DNA of 64,000 bases, from assembly GCF_013359905.1 (NCBI RefSeq), contig NZ_JABMCC010000118.1, positions 682,001-746,000 on the forward strand. The letters are read 5' to 3'. The stretch is from Paenibacillus taichungensis. GTDB taxonomy: Bacteria > Bacillota > Bacilli > Paenibacillales > Paenibacillaceae. The notes beneath the pieces are model-generated. The model worked only from the letters and a program-made list of their open reading frames with translations, made no database searches and was not told the origin of the DNA. Positions 34,245-43,589 of the stretch are shown here, in pieces (positions within the stretch are counted from its first letter, which is position 1; each line of letters begins with the position of its first letter). Made by a program: the position numbers and the translations under genes.

Positions 34245-35399
34245 ATGGTTATATCACATTCCTATGATGTCATTATCGTTGGAGCCGGATCGATGGGCAT
34301 GAGTGCAGGTTATTATCTTGCGCGCAGTGGATTAAAAACATTGCTCATTGATGCCTTTGATCCTCCGCATACGGAAGGCAGCCATCACGGAGAACCACGG
34401 CTTATCCGCCACGTATATAGCGGGGGACCTGATTATATAGCGATGGCACTTCTGGCGCAGGAACTGTGGGAAGAACTGGAGGATACTACCGGGGCCAAAT
34501 TGCTTGTACCATCAGGCGTCTTGAATATAGTTGACCCGGATATCCATTCTTTTCATAATCGTTTAACCCATGCTGAAGATGCGGGGATTCGGTATGAAAC
34601 CTTGCGCGCAGCCGAAATCATGAAACGCTGGCCAGGCATTGAAGTCCCTGAACATTACGAGGGAATGTATGAGCCTGATGCAGGATATTTATTCAGTGAG
34701 CGCTGCGTGCTCGCCTTCCGTCAGGCAGCCGAAGCATCGGGTGCCACTATCTTAACCCACACACGTGTTGAACATATCGATTGCAGCGCAGATTCTGTTG
34801 GAGTCATCACATCTGCTGGTGAGACGTATTATGCGAACCAGGTCATTCTCAGTGCCGGAGCATGGTTTCAGACGCTGAAACCGTTCGTCAATCTTCCCAT
34901 TCGAGCTGTACGCAAAACTGTGGGATGGTTCGATGCACCGGAGGCATTGTTCGCCGAGGATCACTTTCCCGGTTTTACGCTGGCTGGAAAAGAAGGCGGA
35001 TATTATGGATTTCCGAGCATTGGCGGGTCGGGTCTGAAGATTGGACGTCACGATACGGGGCGGGAGTGGACACCAGGCGATACACTGGCTTCATTTGGCT
35101 CTGATGAAACGGATGAGGGTGATCTGCGGAGATTGCTTGAACTTCGGATGCCTCTAGCAGCGGGAAAGCTGAAACGTGGTGCGGTATGCAAGTACGAGCT
35201 CACACCGGATGAAGATTTTATTATCGACCGTCACCCTGCCCATAACCATGTATGGCTGGCAGGCGGATTTTCCGGTCATGGCTTCAAATTCTCAAGTGCA
35301 GTGGGCAAAATATTGTCTGATTTGATGCAAACAGGCCATACAGATCAGGATATTGGACGATTTGCCCTTTCCCGATTTGGTAGCCATATATCAAGGTGA
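34245..35399 (+). CDS. N-methyl amino acid oxidase (MSOX/MTOX family flavoprotein)
   Basis: This 384-residue enzyme has the length of monomeric sarcosine and N-methyltryptophan oxidases. The N-terminal FAD loop is DVIIVGAGSMGMSAGYYLAR, followed by SHHGEPRLIRHVY. Cys315 in AVCKYELTPDEDFIIDRHP is the residue that carries covalent 8-alpha-cysteinyl FAD in this family. GGFSGHGFKFSSAVGK is the C-terminal signature. It oxidises an N-methyl or secondary amine to imine, formaldehyde and H2O2. Divergent from the lyase/transporter operon, with which it may share regulation. Start ATG is close behind AAGGAGGG. Confidence 0.92.
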   Translation: MVISHSYDVIIVGAGSMGMSAGYYLARSGLKTLLIDAFDPPHTEGSHHGEPRLIRHVYSGGPDYIAMALLAQELWEELEDTTGAKLLVPSGVLNIVDPDIHSFHNRLTHAEDAGIRYETLRAAEIMKRWPGIEVPEHYEGMYEPDAGYLFSERCVLAFRQAAEASGATILTHTRVEHIDCSADSVGVITSAGETYYANQVILSAGAWFQTLKPFVNLPIRAVRKTVGWFDAPEALFAEDHFPGFTLAGKEGGYYGFPSIGGSGLKIGRHDTGREWTPGDTLASFGSDETDEGDLRRLLELRMPLAAGKLKRGAVCKYELTPDEDFIIDRHPAHNHVWLAGGFSGHGFKFSSAVGKILSDLMQTGHTDQDIGRFALSRFGSHISR

Positions 35400-35455
35400 A
35401 CTCCTTTCTTGAACCGTGTTGTGTGGTATAGCTCATCATGTTTCAAGAAAGGAGT
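35400..35455. repeat. 14-bp inverted repeat immediately after the oxidase stop
   Basis: ACTCCTTTCTTGAA (35400-35413) and TTCAAGAAAGGAGT (35442-35455) are perfect reverse complements with a 28-base loop. It starts at the base after the TGA. No T-run follows on either side, so it is not a classic terminator. Confidence 0.75.
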
Positions 35456-35494
35456 ATGTGCAATCGTGGTGGGTGCAGATAGGGTTAGCTTGAG

Positions 35495-35536
35495 CTGTTC
35501 GGATATTTGAATCTATAGATTCAAATATCCGAACAG
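35495..35536. repeat. Perfect 42-bp palindrome between convergent genes
   Basis: The half CTGTTCGGATATTTGAATC-TA is followed without a gap by its exact reverse complement. It lies 74 bases before the end of the GH35 gene and 96 after the oxidase end. Neither side has a T-run. It can fold as a 19-bp stem with a 4-base loop in either transcript. Confidence 0.9.
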
Positions 35537-35609
35537 TCTCCGCAAAAAGAATAAATACAACGAAGGAAACGCTGTCTATTGCCGTTGTACTGTTACATAT
35601 AAAGACGAG

Positions 35610-38600
35610 CTATTCGACCACAACCCATGGATACTGGGACAAGTTATCATACAAGAAACGCACCCGTTCTGGCGTTCGGCCTTCCTCATCAAATAACAGC
35701 AATTCATTCTCATCCTGCAGCCAGGATATCGGAATTTTGTAATCCTCTTGCGGACCGATCTGCCAATAACGTCCCAGATGGTGCCCGTTCAGATGAAGTG
35801 TTCCCTTGCTCATGCCGGTAAGACGAAGCATCAGGTTCACTCGGAAGTGTTCGGGCACAGCTGACTTGGAGAAGCGCCAGCGGTACCAAACGGGTTGACC
35901 GTACGAACCATTCCCCACCGACATGGCATTCCAATTGCCACTATAGTCCGCAGCCTGCCGATAGGTATCGAGATGACCTGAAACGTTCGGTGGCTCATAT
36001 AATCCCCATTGCCGTGGAAGCAAGGCATCCGTACCTGCCATACGCCAATCCTTCAACTCATCTTCACTCCGGTACAGGATCAGTTCCAGCCGATTCAGCG
36101 GCGTTCTGTTATAAGGCATCTCCAACGTATTGATCTCTCCGGGCCGCAAATAAAGGGAAAGATCCAACGTGTTAAACGAAAACCAGTCCTGATACCCTTC
36201 CATTGGCACATCCATGCCATTAAGCCGCAATCCTTGGCTCACCGCTCCAACGAGAATCGCACGGTCCATGCCATCCAACGTAAAGCTTCTGCTCAGAAGC
36301 GGGGCATCCTCAAGATAATTCACTTCATCGAGATGCACCACCCCATGCTCCGCATGCCAATTCCGGCGGATGTCCTGAGCGGAACCACCGATGTAAACCG
36401 ATCCTGCCAGACCTTTGCTTTCACCCAAATATGGAGAAAAATTTAGCCTGCCCATATGCTGTACCAGCACCTGAAGTGTATTCTTTCCTTTCGTCGTCTG
36501 CACCTGAACACCCGCTGCACCAACTTGACGAACCAGTGCCTGTTCCACACGATTGACATATATTCTGGCCGTGTCCTGGAGAGATGGCAGAATCAGGGTG
36601 GTGATTCCATCCACCGAACGGTCGAAATCGCACTCGTATAACAGATACCCGAAATCCTGTCCGTACTGGGAAAAATGCGCTGGTTGACCACTCGAAGCAC
36701 GCTGTTCCGCTGTCAAAATCACACGAGACAACTCAGGGGAATCCGTCAGTTTTGGTGGCATTGGCGGCGTGCTGAACAGAGCATGCTGAATTGCTGCGGA
36801 TGACTCCTGAACATGTTCATCCTGCATGCCGCTCTGTGAATCGTTTGCTTCTCCGTATATGAACTCACGTCCAGTCAACGATCGTTCACCATCCGTCCAG
36901 CTACCGAGAAGCAAAATATTCCGATCCGGATCAGAGATCATACCCGTGACCTGCCCGGATAGGGAGACATCTATATCATCTAATCCGATTGCATAACGCA
37001 GCTGTTTCGCCCCTCCCCCTCCATTGATTCTCCACGTGCGATCCATCGTTTCCTTGTCCAGAACCACGAACCGAATGGGGATGCCACTCGCCTCCAGATG
37101 AATGATGCCTGGCTCACGGAAATGTACCAGTTCGAAGCGATAGGCTCCATTTAACGGATCACGTTCAACCAGTACCTGCATGCTGCTATCCTGTACATTC
37201 AAGACGTTTGTCTCCAGTTCCACAACTGAACGCTGTCCCGCCTCCGCAACGATGAACAGGGTCAATTCTCCATTCACCACTTCATTGCCCGTAATCATCG
37301 TGCCACCTGTCAGATATACATTCTCGGCAATCTCTATCCTGTCCAGTATCGGGATAATCTGCCCCGGGTTCAGGGCTATAGGAAGTGTCCTGCCTTCCTC
37401 CAGGGTGACGTGAAACGTCTCGCGCTCATCCTTGTGACTCTCCAAGAACCATATCTTCTCGCTGCCTTTAGATCTGCCTCGTACAGAGATGCCTTGCGGA
37501 TGACGTACCTTGATCTGCTCCGCTGGTACTTCCTCCGTCTCCATCAGCAAAGCGCCAAACGCATGGACAAAATAGGATAACGTCTTCGCTACAGCATACT
37601 TGGCCGTTACCCGCCCGTACTCGTTCAGCGGCGCATCATAATCGTAGGAAGTAATCATGAAAATATCGCTGCTGCCCACGGTTCTGCCACCATATCCACC
37701 AAAGTTGGTTCCGCCGTAGAACATGTAATGACTGATTCCGGTATAACCGGTGCGAAGAATTTCCATCATGCGTTTCTCAAACAGTGGCGCCGTCTTCTGA
37801 ATGGCAGAAGGCCCACCCCAATTCTCGAACCATCCCGTCCAAAATTCCGTAACGATCTTCGGTGTATCCGGCTGTTTCTCCCGCAGCTTCGCATAATGCC
37901 CGTCAGCACCTGACCAGAAGTTGGCTCCTTCAATCGTGCCCTCCGCGCCACCTACACAGGTGATAAGCGGAACGTCAATCCCTCGCTGAAGCAGACCGTC
38001 CCGAAGATGGTTCATATGGGCACTTGCTGCTGCATCATCCATCAGATACCCGTATTCGTTCTCGACCTGTACAAGAATAACAGTGCCTCCAGCAGATAGA
38101 TGGCGCTCACGAATGATTGGAATGATCCGGTCAAAATACAGATCTACATAATGCAGATAGGCTTCATTATTTTGTCGGAACTTGATTCCCTGCTTCGTCT
38201 CCAGCCAATACGGAAAGCCGCCGAAATCCCACTCTGCGCAAATAAACGGACCCGGCCTCGTGATTACATACATGCCCAACTCTGCACACAGGTCCAGAAA
38301 GGCTCCACAATCATTGTCTCCTTCGAACGACCACTGTCCTTCCTCCGGCTCATGCACGTTCCAGGCAAAATAGGTATCAATGCAATTCATGCCAGCCAGC
38401 TTCGCCTTCATCAAGACCTCCCGCCATTCCTCCCTTGGCATGCGGAAATAATGAATGGTGGCACTGTTCAGAAATACTCGTTCTCCATTCATCATGAAGC
38501 TGCGCTGATCGTAAGTCAGTTCAGATCGAGCACTATGCTCAGTTCTGGTATTTTTATTCTTTTCCTGCTCCTGAAGCAAAAGGGATGTTTTCTCTGTCAA
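35610..38600 (-). CDS. GH35 beta-galactosidase, probably cytoplasmic
   Basis: About 996 residues from the TTG at 38600, nine bases from AAGGAGGGC; an ATG at 38633 lacks a ribosome site. The N-terminal TIM barrel is GH35: FLNSATIHYFRMPREEWREV, acid/base Glu in VQVENEYGYL and nucleophile Glu in KIVTEFWTGWF. The C-terminal 450 residues are beta-sandwich modules ending in QPVWYRWRF, LHLNGHHLGRYWQIGPQ. No signal peptide, so it likely removes terminal beta-galactose from imported oligosaccharides. Last gene of a five-gene run behind the LacI operators. Confidence 0.93.
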   Translation of the reverse strand: MTEKTSLLLQEQEKNKNTRTEHSARSELTYDQRSFMMNGERVFLNSATIHYFRMPREEWREVLMKAKLAGMNCIDTYFAWNVHEPEEGQWSFEGDNDCGAFLDLCAELGMYVITRPGPFICAEWDFGGFPYWLETKQGIKFRQNNEAYLHYVDLYFDRIIPIIRERHLSAGGTVILVQVENEYGYLMDDAAASAHMNHLRDGLLQRGIDVPLITCVGGAEGTIEGANFWSGADGHYAKLREKQPDTPKIVTEFWTGWFENWGGPSAIQKTAPLFEKRMMEILRTGYTGISHYMFYGGTNFGGYGGRTVGSSDIFMITSYDYDAPLNEYGRVTAKYAVAKTLSYFVHAFGALLMETEEVPAEQIKVRHPQGISVRGRSKGSEKIWFLESHKDERETFHVTLEEGRTLPIALNPGQIIPILDRIEIAENVYLTGGTMITGNEVVNGELTLFIVAEAGQRSVVELETNVLNVQDSSMQVLVERDPLNGAYRFELVHFREPGIIHLEASGIPIRFVVLDKETMDRTWRINGGGGAKQLRYAIGLDDIDVSLSGQVTGMISDPDRNILLLGSWTDGERSLTGREFIYGEANDSQSGMQDEHVQESSAAIQHALFSTPPMPPKLTDSPELSRVILTAEQRASSGQPAHFSQYGQDFGYLLYECDFDRSVDGITTLILPSLQDTARIYVNRVEQALVRQVGAAGVQVQTTKGKNTLQVLVQHMGRLNFSPYLGESKGLAGSVYIGGSAQDIRRNWHAEHGVVHLDEVNYLEDAPLLSRSFTLDGMDRAILVGAVSQGLRLNGMDVPMEGYQDWFSFNTLDLSLYLRPGEINTLEMPYNRTPLNRLELILYRSEDELKDWRMAGTDALLPRQWGLYEPPNVSGHLDTYRQAADYSGNWNAMSVGNGSYGQPVWYRWRFSKSAVPEHFRVNLMLRLTGMSKGTLHLNGHHLGRYWQIGPQEDYKIPISWLQDENELLLFDEEGRTPERVRFLYDNLSQYPWVVVE

Positions 38601-38705
38601 AGATAAGCCCTCCTTCTCTGTGTTTGAGTTCATCGCTGCGGTGACAGAACAACCTTCCGATCTCTGTTATCCCCAGATTTTTTTGATTCCGATTTCAATA
38701 GGCCA

Positions 38706-40238
38706 TCAGTTCGCCTGCAACGTTACACCTTCCACTACAACGGTGGTGATGGAATTGTCCGCAGTCGAGACTTCCAGTCCATTGGTATATACCGGAACAT
38801 TTTCAAGCTGCTCCATGTTCCGATCCGGTGACGTCTGATAAACTTTAGCTGTAGAAGTATTGCTGTAGTCAAATGCCCCCAGTTCAAATGCTGTAGTTCC
38901 GGCAGATAGCTCATTGCGAATCACCAGCACCAGCCTTTGATTAGCTGCATCATATGCGGCAAGTGTTCGCCCATCATCTGTTGGAATAATCGTTGCACCT
39001 GGACGGATGAATTTCGTAAACTGGGCCATGCCATAATACTGTTTTGTCATCTCGTACTGCTCTTCGCCATTAAAATTGGCATGAATGAAACCCCAGTTAT
39101 TGTTGGCACCTTCATCTTCAACGGCCTGCCAATACACCCAGGCAGAAGGCTGCATGATTTTCAGATCGAACATGATGCGCTCCGCGAGCTCCTGCACGGA
39201 AGTCATGTCCTCATGACTATGCGGTTCACTGCCACCTGTCCCATACTCGGACATCCAAAGTTTCTTGCCATACCGTTCAGCCAGCGTGCGTAGTTCTTCC
39301 ATTTTGCTACCATTATAGGAGTGTGTGTTAATCTGGTCGATCACATCAAGCGTATCCTGATCATAAAGGCTGAAATTGTGCACCGTCTCGTCAATGCTAT
39401 TATCGTCCGCAGCACTGATGACCGTACCATCCAGCCCTTTACTTTTGAGCGATGCCGCAACCTTCTTGATAATCTCGGCCTGTTTCTCATTGGTAAAATG
39501 ACTGCCTTCCTGCATATTGCCTTTCTTCCACCAATCAGAGGAAGGTTCATTGAGGGGGTCAAGTGTGCGGAATGTAATGCCCCACTCATCGCGATAATGC
39601 TTCACGACCTCGGTTAGATAATCGGCAAACGCATCATACTGATCCTCTCGCAGATTGTTGCTGCCATCTACAGCACCCGTAACTGAGCCGCTGATTGTCA
39701 TCCAGTAAGGTGGTGAATTGGAGAACGCCTCGGCAATGTTGACCCCACGTTCCAGAGATCCCTGTAATACGGCACGTTGTCCTGCATCTGCCTCCCAATC
39801 CCACACGCCGGGTTCAGGCTGGAAGCCGGGAACATCTCCTCCGGGCCGAAGCGCCTTCATATCAGGGTTCTCCTCACCGCCAATATTATAGCGAACAATG
39901 TTCAGACCTAGCCCTTTCTCTGCATCAAACACCAGATCCATGACTTCACTGACCTTTGCTTGATTTTTCCATCCTCCAAGATCGTTGGCCCACCACGCAA
40001 GCGACGTACCCCAGCCTTCAAAATGATCATAGGTTTGCTCCAGCTTCAGACGTATCGGCTCACCTTGGAATGTAAGTGTTTTGGATGATTCATTGGCAAA
40101 ATGATTGATGATAATCCCTCCTCCTGCAAGGAGCGCGATCAGGGCCACACCCATCAGGATGTAACTCCGGCTGCGCCACCTGCGCTGCTTGTGATGATTA
40201 TGGTTGTCATTGTCGAAAGGGGCCTTGTTGTTATTCAT
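38706..40238 (-). CDS. GH30 glycosidase, membrane-anchored, likely endo-beta-1,6-galactanase
   Basis: This 510-residue protein has a short basic, His/Asn-rich N-terminus and one membrane anchor at about residues 26-48 (SYILMGVALIALLAGGGIII), placing the enzyme outside the cell. The GH30 catalytic domain begins FEGWGTSLAWWANDLGGW, a pattern typical of beta-1,6-galactanases. Acid/base Glu is in LDPLNEPSSDWW and nucleophile Glu in LWMSEYGTGG. A C-terminal beta domain completes the fold. It lies between the GH35 gene and the ABC permeases. Linkage specificity is inferred. Confidence 0.88.
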   Translation of the reverse strand: MNNNKAPFDNDNHNHHKQRRWRSRSYILMGVALIALLAGGGIIINHFANESSKTLTFQGEPIRLKLEQTYDHFEGWGTSLAWWANDLGGWKNQAKVSEVMDLVFDAEKGLGLNIVRYNIGGEENPDMKALRPGGDVPGFQPEPGVWDWEADAGQRAVLQGSLERGVNIAEAFSNSPPYWMTISGSVTGAVDGSNNLREDQYDAFADYLTEVVKHYRDEWGITFRTLDPLNEPSSDWWKKGNMQEGSHFTNEKQAEIIKKVAASLKSKGLDGTVISAADDNSIDETVHNFSLYDQDTLDVIDQINTHSYNGSKMEELRTLAERYGKKLWMSEYGTGGSEPHSHEDMTSVQELAERIMFDLKIMQPSAWVYWQAVEDEGANNNWGFIHANFNGEEQYEMTKQYYGMAQFTKFIRPGATIIPTDDGRTLAAYDAANQRLVLVIRNELSAGTTAFELGAFDYSNTSTAKVYQTSPDRNMEQLENVPVYTNGLEVSTADNSITTVVVEGVTLQAN

Positions 40239-40320
40239 GGTACATGCAGCCCTTTACCCATGTGCGATGTAGACGGGTCTTAGTTTTCACCATTGGCTTC
40301 AACACTGCGTTCACCTCCCG

Positions 40321-41166
40321 TTACTTGATTCCGCTGCTGCCACCACTGATATTCGCTTCATAGACATAACGCTGTCCGAATAAATACACCAGCACCATTG
40401 GAATAGTCAGGAACAGGGAAGCAATCATAACGAGGTTCCATGGCGGCATCTGTCCACCACCGACCGTAGTCAGAAGCTGAACACCGAGCGCCAGTGGCAT
40501 TTTCTCCGGATCATTGATGTAAATGAGCGGCCCCATGAAGTTCCCCCAGTTATAGGAAAACGAGAAAATGGCGATGGCGGCAAGTATCGGATAGGTGAGT
40601 GGCATAATGATCTTCCAGTAGATTCCCGGATGTCCCATGCCGTCAATCATGGCAGCTTCATCAAGCGACTTCGGTATGCTCATGACGAACTGCCGAATGA
40701 GAAATACGTTGAATGCTCCGGCGAAAAAACTAGGCACGATCAGTGGATAGAATGTATTGATCCAATCCAGATGACGGAAGATGATGAACTGCGGCACCAT
40801 CGTCACCTCGCCCGGAATCATCATCGTACTAAGCAGTACAATGAACAGGAACCGACTGCCTCTCGCCTTGATCCGAGCGAAGCCGTAAGATACGACCGAT
40901 GCTGACAACACCGATCCGATAATGGTAATGACGGTAATAATGACTGAATTTTTCAGATAAATACCCAGATTGTTATTCGTGAAGATCGTATAGAAATTGG
41001 ACCATTGGAATTCGAGCGGTATGAAGGTAAAGGCTGATTTTACGGTTGTAGCGTCACTCGCCAGTGCGATGGAGATCATGTACAGGAAAGGGGAAGCAAG
41101 CAGCACCCCGACCAGAATCAGAAAAATGTAAGATATCGTTTTCTCCACAGTGGATGGATTACTCAT
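40321..41166 (-). CDS. Carbohydrate ABC permease, MalG family (galactan operon)
   Basis: About 281 residues from the ATG at 41166, which has GGAGGG seven bases upstream and overlaps the end of the partner gene by 8 bases. Six membrane segments; EAA loop LDEAAMIDGMGHPGIYWKII. Works with the MalF-type partner and the binding lipoprotein to import oligosaccharide; ATPase presumably shared (MsmX type). Confidence 0.93.
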   Translation of the reverse strand: MSNPSTVEKTISYIFLILVGVLLASPFLYMISIALASDATTVKSAFTFIPLEFQWSNFYTIFTNNNLGIYLKNSVIITVITIIGSVLSASVVSYGFARIKARGSRFLFIVLLSTMMIPGEVTMVPQFIIFRHLDWINTFYPLIVPSFFAGAFNVFLIRQFVMSIPKSLDEAAMIDGMGHPGIYWKIIMPLTYPILAAIAIFSFSYNWGNFMGPLIYINDPEKMPLALGVQLLTTVGGGQMPPWNLVMIASLFLTIPMVLVYLFGQRYVYEANISGGSSGIK

Positions 41167-42046
41167 TTGCTTTTCCCTCCTCGTAATGCACCCATAGCGC
41201 CGACGAACGGAACACAACCAGGGTCAACGCCATGATGATGATGAACAGAACCCAGGCAATGGCCGATGCATATCCCATTTTGTAGAACTGGAACGCATTC
41301 TGGAACAGGTAAGGAACAACCATCTGACTGGCATTATCCGGTCCACCTGCTGTAACGATGAATACCTGTGCGAACGTCTGGAGCGCCCCGATCATCCCGG
41401 TGACGAGATTGAAGAAGATGACGGGAGTCAGCATTGGAAATGTAATGTGGAAGAACGATTGCGAGCTCTTCGCCCCATCAATGGCGGCGGCCTCGTACAG
41501 CTCCTGAGGAATACCTTTCATACCCGCCAACAGCAGTACCACGCCGCCCCCGACGCCCCATAGCGACATGAGGATCAAGGCTGGTTTAACCCAGTTCGGA
41601 TCAAGCAGCCAGGCAGGGCCTTGAATGCCGAAGATGGCAAGTGCCTGGTTGATCAAGCCTTCCGTTGGTGCAAGCAGATGGATGAAGAGCAGTGAGCTTG
41701 CAACTACCGGAACGACAGATGGCAGATAGAACAGGATGCGGAAGAAGGTAATACCTTTGATTTTTTTGTTGAGGTAATACGCAATCCAGAGCGAGATGGA
41801 CATGCCCAGCGGAATCGATATTAATGCGTAGAAGAAGGTATTGCCTACGGATTTCCAGAAGATCGGGTCATCGGTCAACAGGTTTTTGTAATTGTCTATA
41901 CCGATGAATTCAGGAGACTGGAACAGATCCCAATTGGTGAAGCTCATGTAGATGGAAAACAGGATCGGACCCAGGGTAAGTCCAAGGAATCCAATCAGCC
42001 AAGGCGAGATGAAGATATAAAACCATTTCCCGTCCTTTTTTCTCAC
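41159..42046 (-). CDS. Carbohydrate ABC permease, MalF family (galactan operon)
   Basis: The GTG at 42046 is the best start (GGAGGG eight bases upstream; the ATG at 42061 has no site), giving about 295 residues. Six membrane segments: WFYIFISPWLIGFLGLTLGP is the first. EAA loop LYEAAAIDGAKSSQSFFHIT. Overlaps the MalG partner by 8 bases. Confidence 0.93.
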   Translation of the reverse strand: MRKKDGKWFYIFISPWLIGFLGLTLGPILFSIYMSFTNWDLFQSPEFIGIDNYKNLLTDDPIFWKSVGNTFFYALISIPLGMSISLWIAYYLNKKIKGITFFRILFYLPSVVPVVASSLLFIHLLAPTEGLINQALAIFGIQGPAWLLDPNWVKPALILMSLWGVGGGVVLLLAGMKGIPQELYEAAAIDGAKSSQSFFHITFPMLTPVIFFNLVTGMIGALQTFAQVFIVTAGGPDNASQMVVPYLFQNAFQFYKMGYASAIAWVLFIIIMALTLVVFRSSALWVHYEEGKANE

Positions 42047-42147
42047 GTTAAGCCCTCCCATAACGAAGCGAGCAGACGAAACCCGGATTCATTCATGCCG
42101 AATTCCGTCTGTCCCCTGTCGATGCTATTTATGCATGTGAACAACCT

Positions 42148-43407
42148 CTATTTGTAGATTCTTTCCAGTCCGCTCTGAATTTCGGTCACCGTATCATCCA
42201 GTGAAGCTTTATTGTTGAAGTAGACACCCAGCTTGTCGTTAATGAGCTTCATCATTTCATTCCATTGCGGATTGAACGGCTCGGCGTAGATAGTGGACTC
42301 GCTGAAAGCAGCCATGTTGATTTTCTTGCCGCCATATTCGGCATTCAGGAACTCATCGCTGGACAGGCCGGCCTTTGTTGCAGGAGCATCCTGCCCCGCC
42401 TTGATCATCGGTAATTGTGCTTCTGGTGTAGTCAGCGCTTCTATGATTTTGAATGCCTCTTCCTTATGTTTGGACGCGTTCGTAATCGTAAAGCCATTGA
42501 AGAACGCATTAGTCTCTCCCCATATCGGAGAAATGTCCCAATTGATGCCTTCCACCTTGGCAAGTGAACCAATATTCCAGAATCCCGTCGTCTCCATGGC
42601 AATCTTGCCTTGGGCGAACAATGGGTCAGCACCGATATTTCCCATGTCGGCAATCTCCGTTGGCGTTGGTCCCACACCATGGGTGAAGGTCAAGTCATTC
42701 ATGAATTGCAGTGCCTTACGTACAGGTTCGGTATTGAAGGTAGGTTTGCCGCTCTCATCGAACAGGGAACCACCGTTTTGGTAGATCAATTGCATCCATT
42801 GCGGCCACCAGCTGCCTGGGTAGTAACCCCATTGAACTGTTTTGCCATTCTCCTTCACCGTCAGCTTCTGAGCAGCAGCGAGCAGGTCTTCCTGAGTCCA
42901 TTCCTTAGTTGGATATTCCACTCCGGCCTTGTCGAACAGGTCTTTGTTGTAAAAGAGCACCATCGCGCCTGCACGGTCAGGCATTCCGAACTGTTTACCA
43001 TCGAATTTCATCAGGCTGGCGATGTCGTCAGAATAGCGCTCTGACATGTTCACATTGTTGGCCTGGATCATATCATCCAGCGAAACAATTTGGTTTTTGG
43101 AGGCGTACGCCTGATAGTTCTCGGCGATCATCATGATGTCCGGTGCGGTTCCCCCGGCGATCATCGTCTGAACCTTTTGGTCATAGTCCCCGGCAACGAC
43201 GTTCAGTTTCACGTTAATATCGGGATAGGTCTGCTTCACAATGTCGAGTCTCTCCTGATAAATCTTCTTCTCGTCCTCCGAGCCCCAGATCGTCATGCTC
43301 AGATCGACCTTGCCGCCAGCTGCACCGCTGTCACCCTTGCTACAGGCTGTCAGACCCATTACCATGACCAGCATCAATAACGAAATGACCTTTAAACTTT
43401 TTCTCAT
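42148..43407 (-). CDS. Family 1 solute-binding lipoprotein (galactan operon)
   Basis: About 419 residues from the ATG at 43407 (AAGGGGG upstream). Lipobox LTACSKGD (Cys near 22). MalE-type features: LSMTIWGSEDEKKIYQERLD, GTAPDIMMIAENYQAY, MPDRAGAMVLFYNKDLFDKA and KIAMETTGFWNIGSL. It binds galacto-oligosaccharides if the operon acts as proposed. First gene of the operon; its promoter and three operators lie at 43449-43563. Confidence 0.93.
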   Translation of the reverse strand: MRKSLKVISLLMLVMVMGLTACSKGDSGAAGGKVDLSMTIWGSEDEKKIYQERLDIVKQTYPDINVKLNVVAGDYDQKVQTMIAGGTAPDIMMIAENYQAYASKNQIVSLDDMIQANNVNMSERYSDDIASLMKFDGKQFGMPDRAGAMVLFYNKDLFDKAGVEYPTKEWTQEDLLAAAQKLTVKENGKTVQWGYYPGSWWPQWMQLIYQNGGSLFDESGKPTFNTEPVRKALQFMNDLTFTHGVGPTPTEIADMGNIGADPLFAQGKIAMETTGFWNIGSLAKVEGINWDISPIWGETNAFFNGFTITNASKHKEEAFKIIEALTTPEAQLPMIKAGQDAPATKAGLSSDEFLNAEYGGKKINMAAFSESTIYAEPFNPQWNEMMKLINDKLGVYFNNKASLDDTVTEIQSGLERIYK

Positions 43408-43448
43408 ACCGTGCGCCCCCTTGAAATATGAATGGAAGATCAGACAAC

Positions 43449-43476
43449 TGAAACCCATTTCATGAAATGGGTTTCA
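43449..43476. promoter_or_regulatory. Double LacI-type operator (perfect 28-bp palindrome)
   Basis: TGAAACCCATTTCA (43449-43462) is joined directly to its reverse complement TGAAATGGGTTTCA (43463-43476). Each 14-mer is a LacI-family operator-like half-palindrome (TGAAA...TTTCA). It lies about 64 bases downstream of the predicted transcription start. Confidence 0.85.
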
Positions 43477-43508
43477 TAAAGTTTAAAATTAAAACCCGTT
43501 CCAGTTTA

Positions 43509-43522
43509 TGAAAGGGGTTTCA
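43509..43522. promoter_or_regulatory. LacI-type operator at the transcription start
   Basis: TGAAAGGGGTTTCA, one base different from the copies at 43463 and 44679, sits just downstream of the -10 box, about +5 to +18, where bound repressor would block initiation. Confidence 0.85.
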
Positions 43523-43533
43523 TTCACGACCTC

Positions 43534-43563
43534 ATTATATTTCACCCTCCGAAGGAATGTCAA
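43534..43563 (-). promoter_or_regulatory. Sigma-A promoter of the galactan operon
   Basis: On the minus strand TTGACA (43563-43558), an 18-base spacer and TATAAT (43539-43534), both perfect consensus hexamers, drive the binding-protein gene and those after it. Confidence 0.88.
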
Positions 43564-43589
43564 CGCTTTCTTTTTCAAACATTCCCCAT

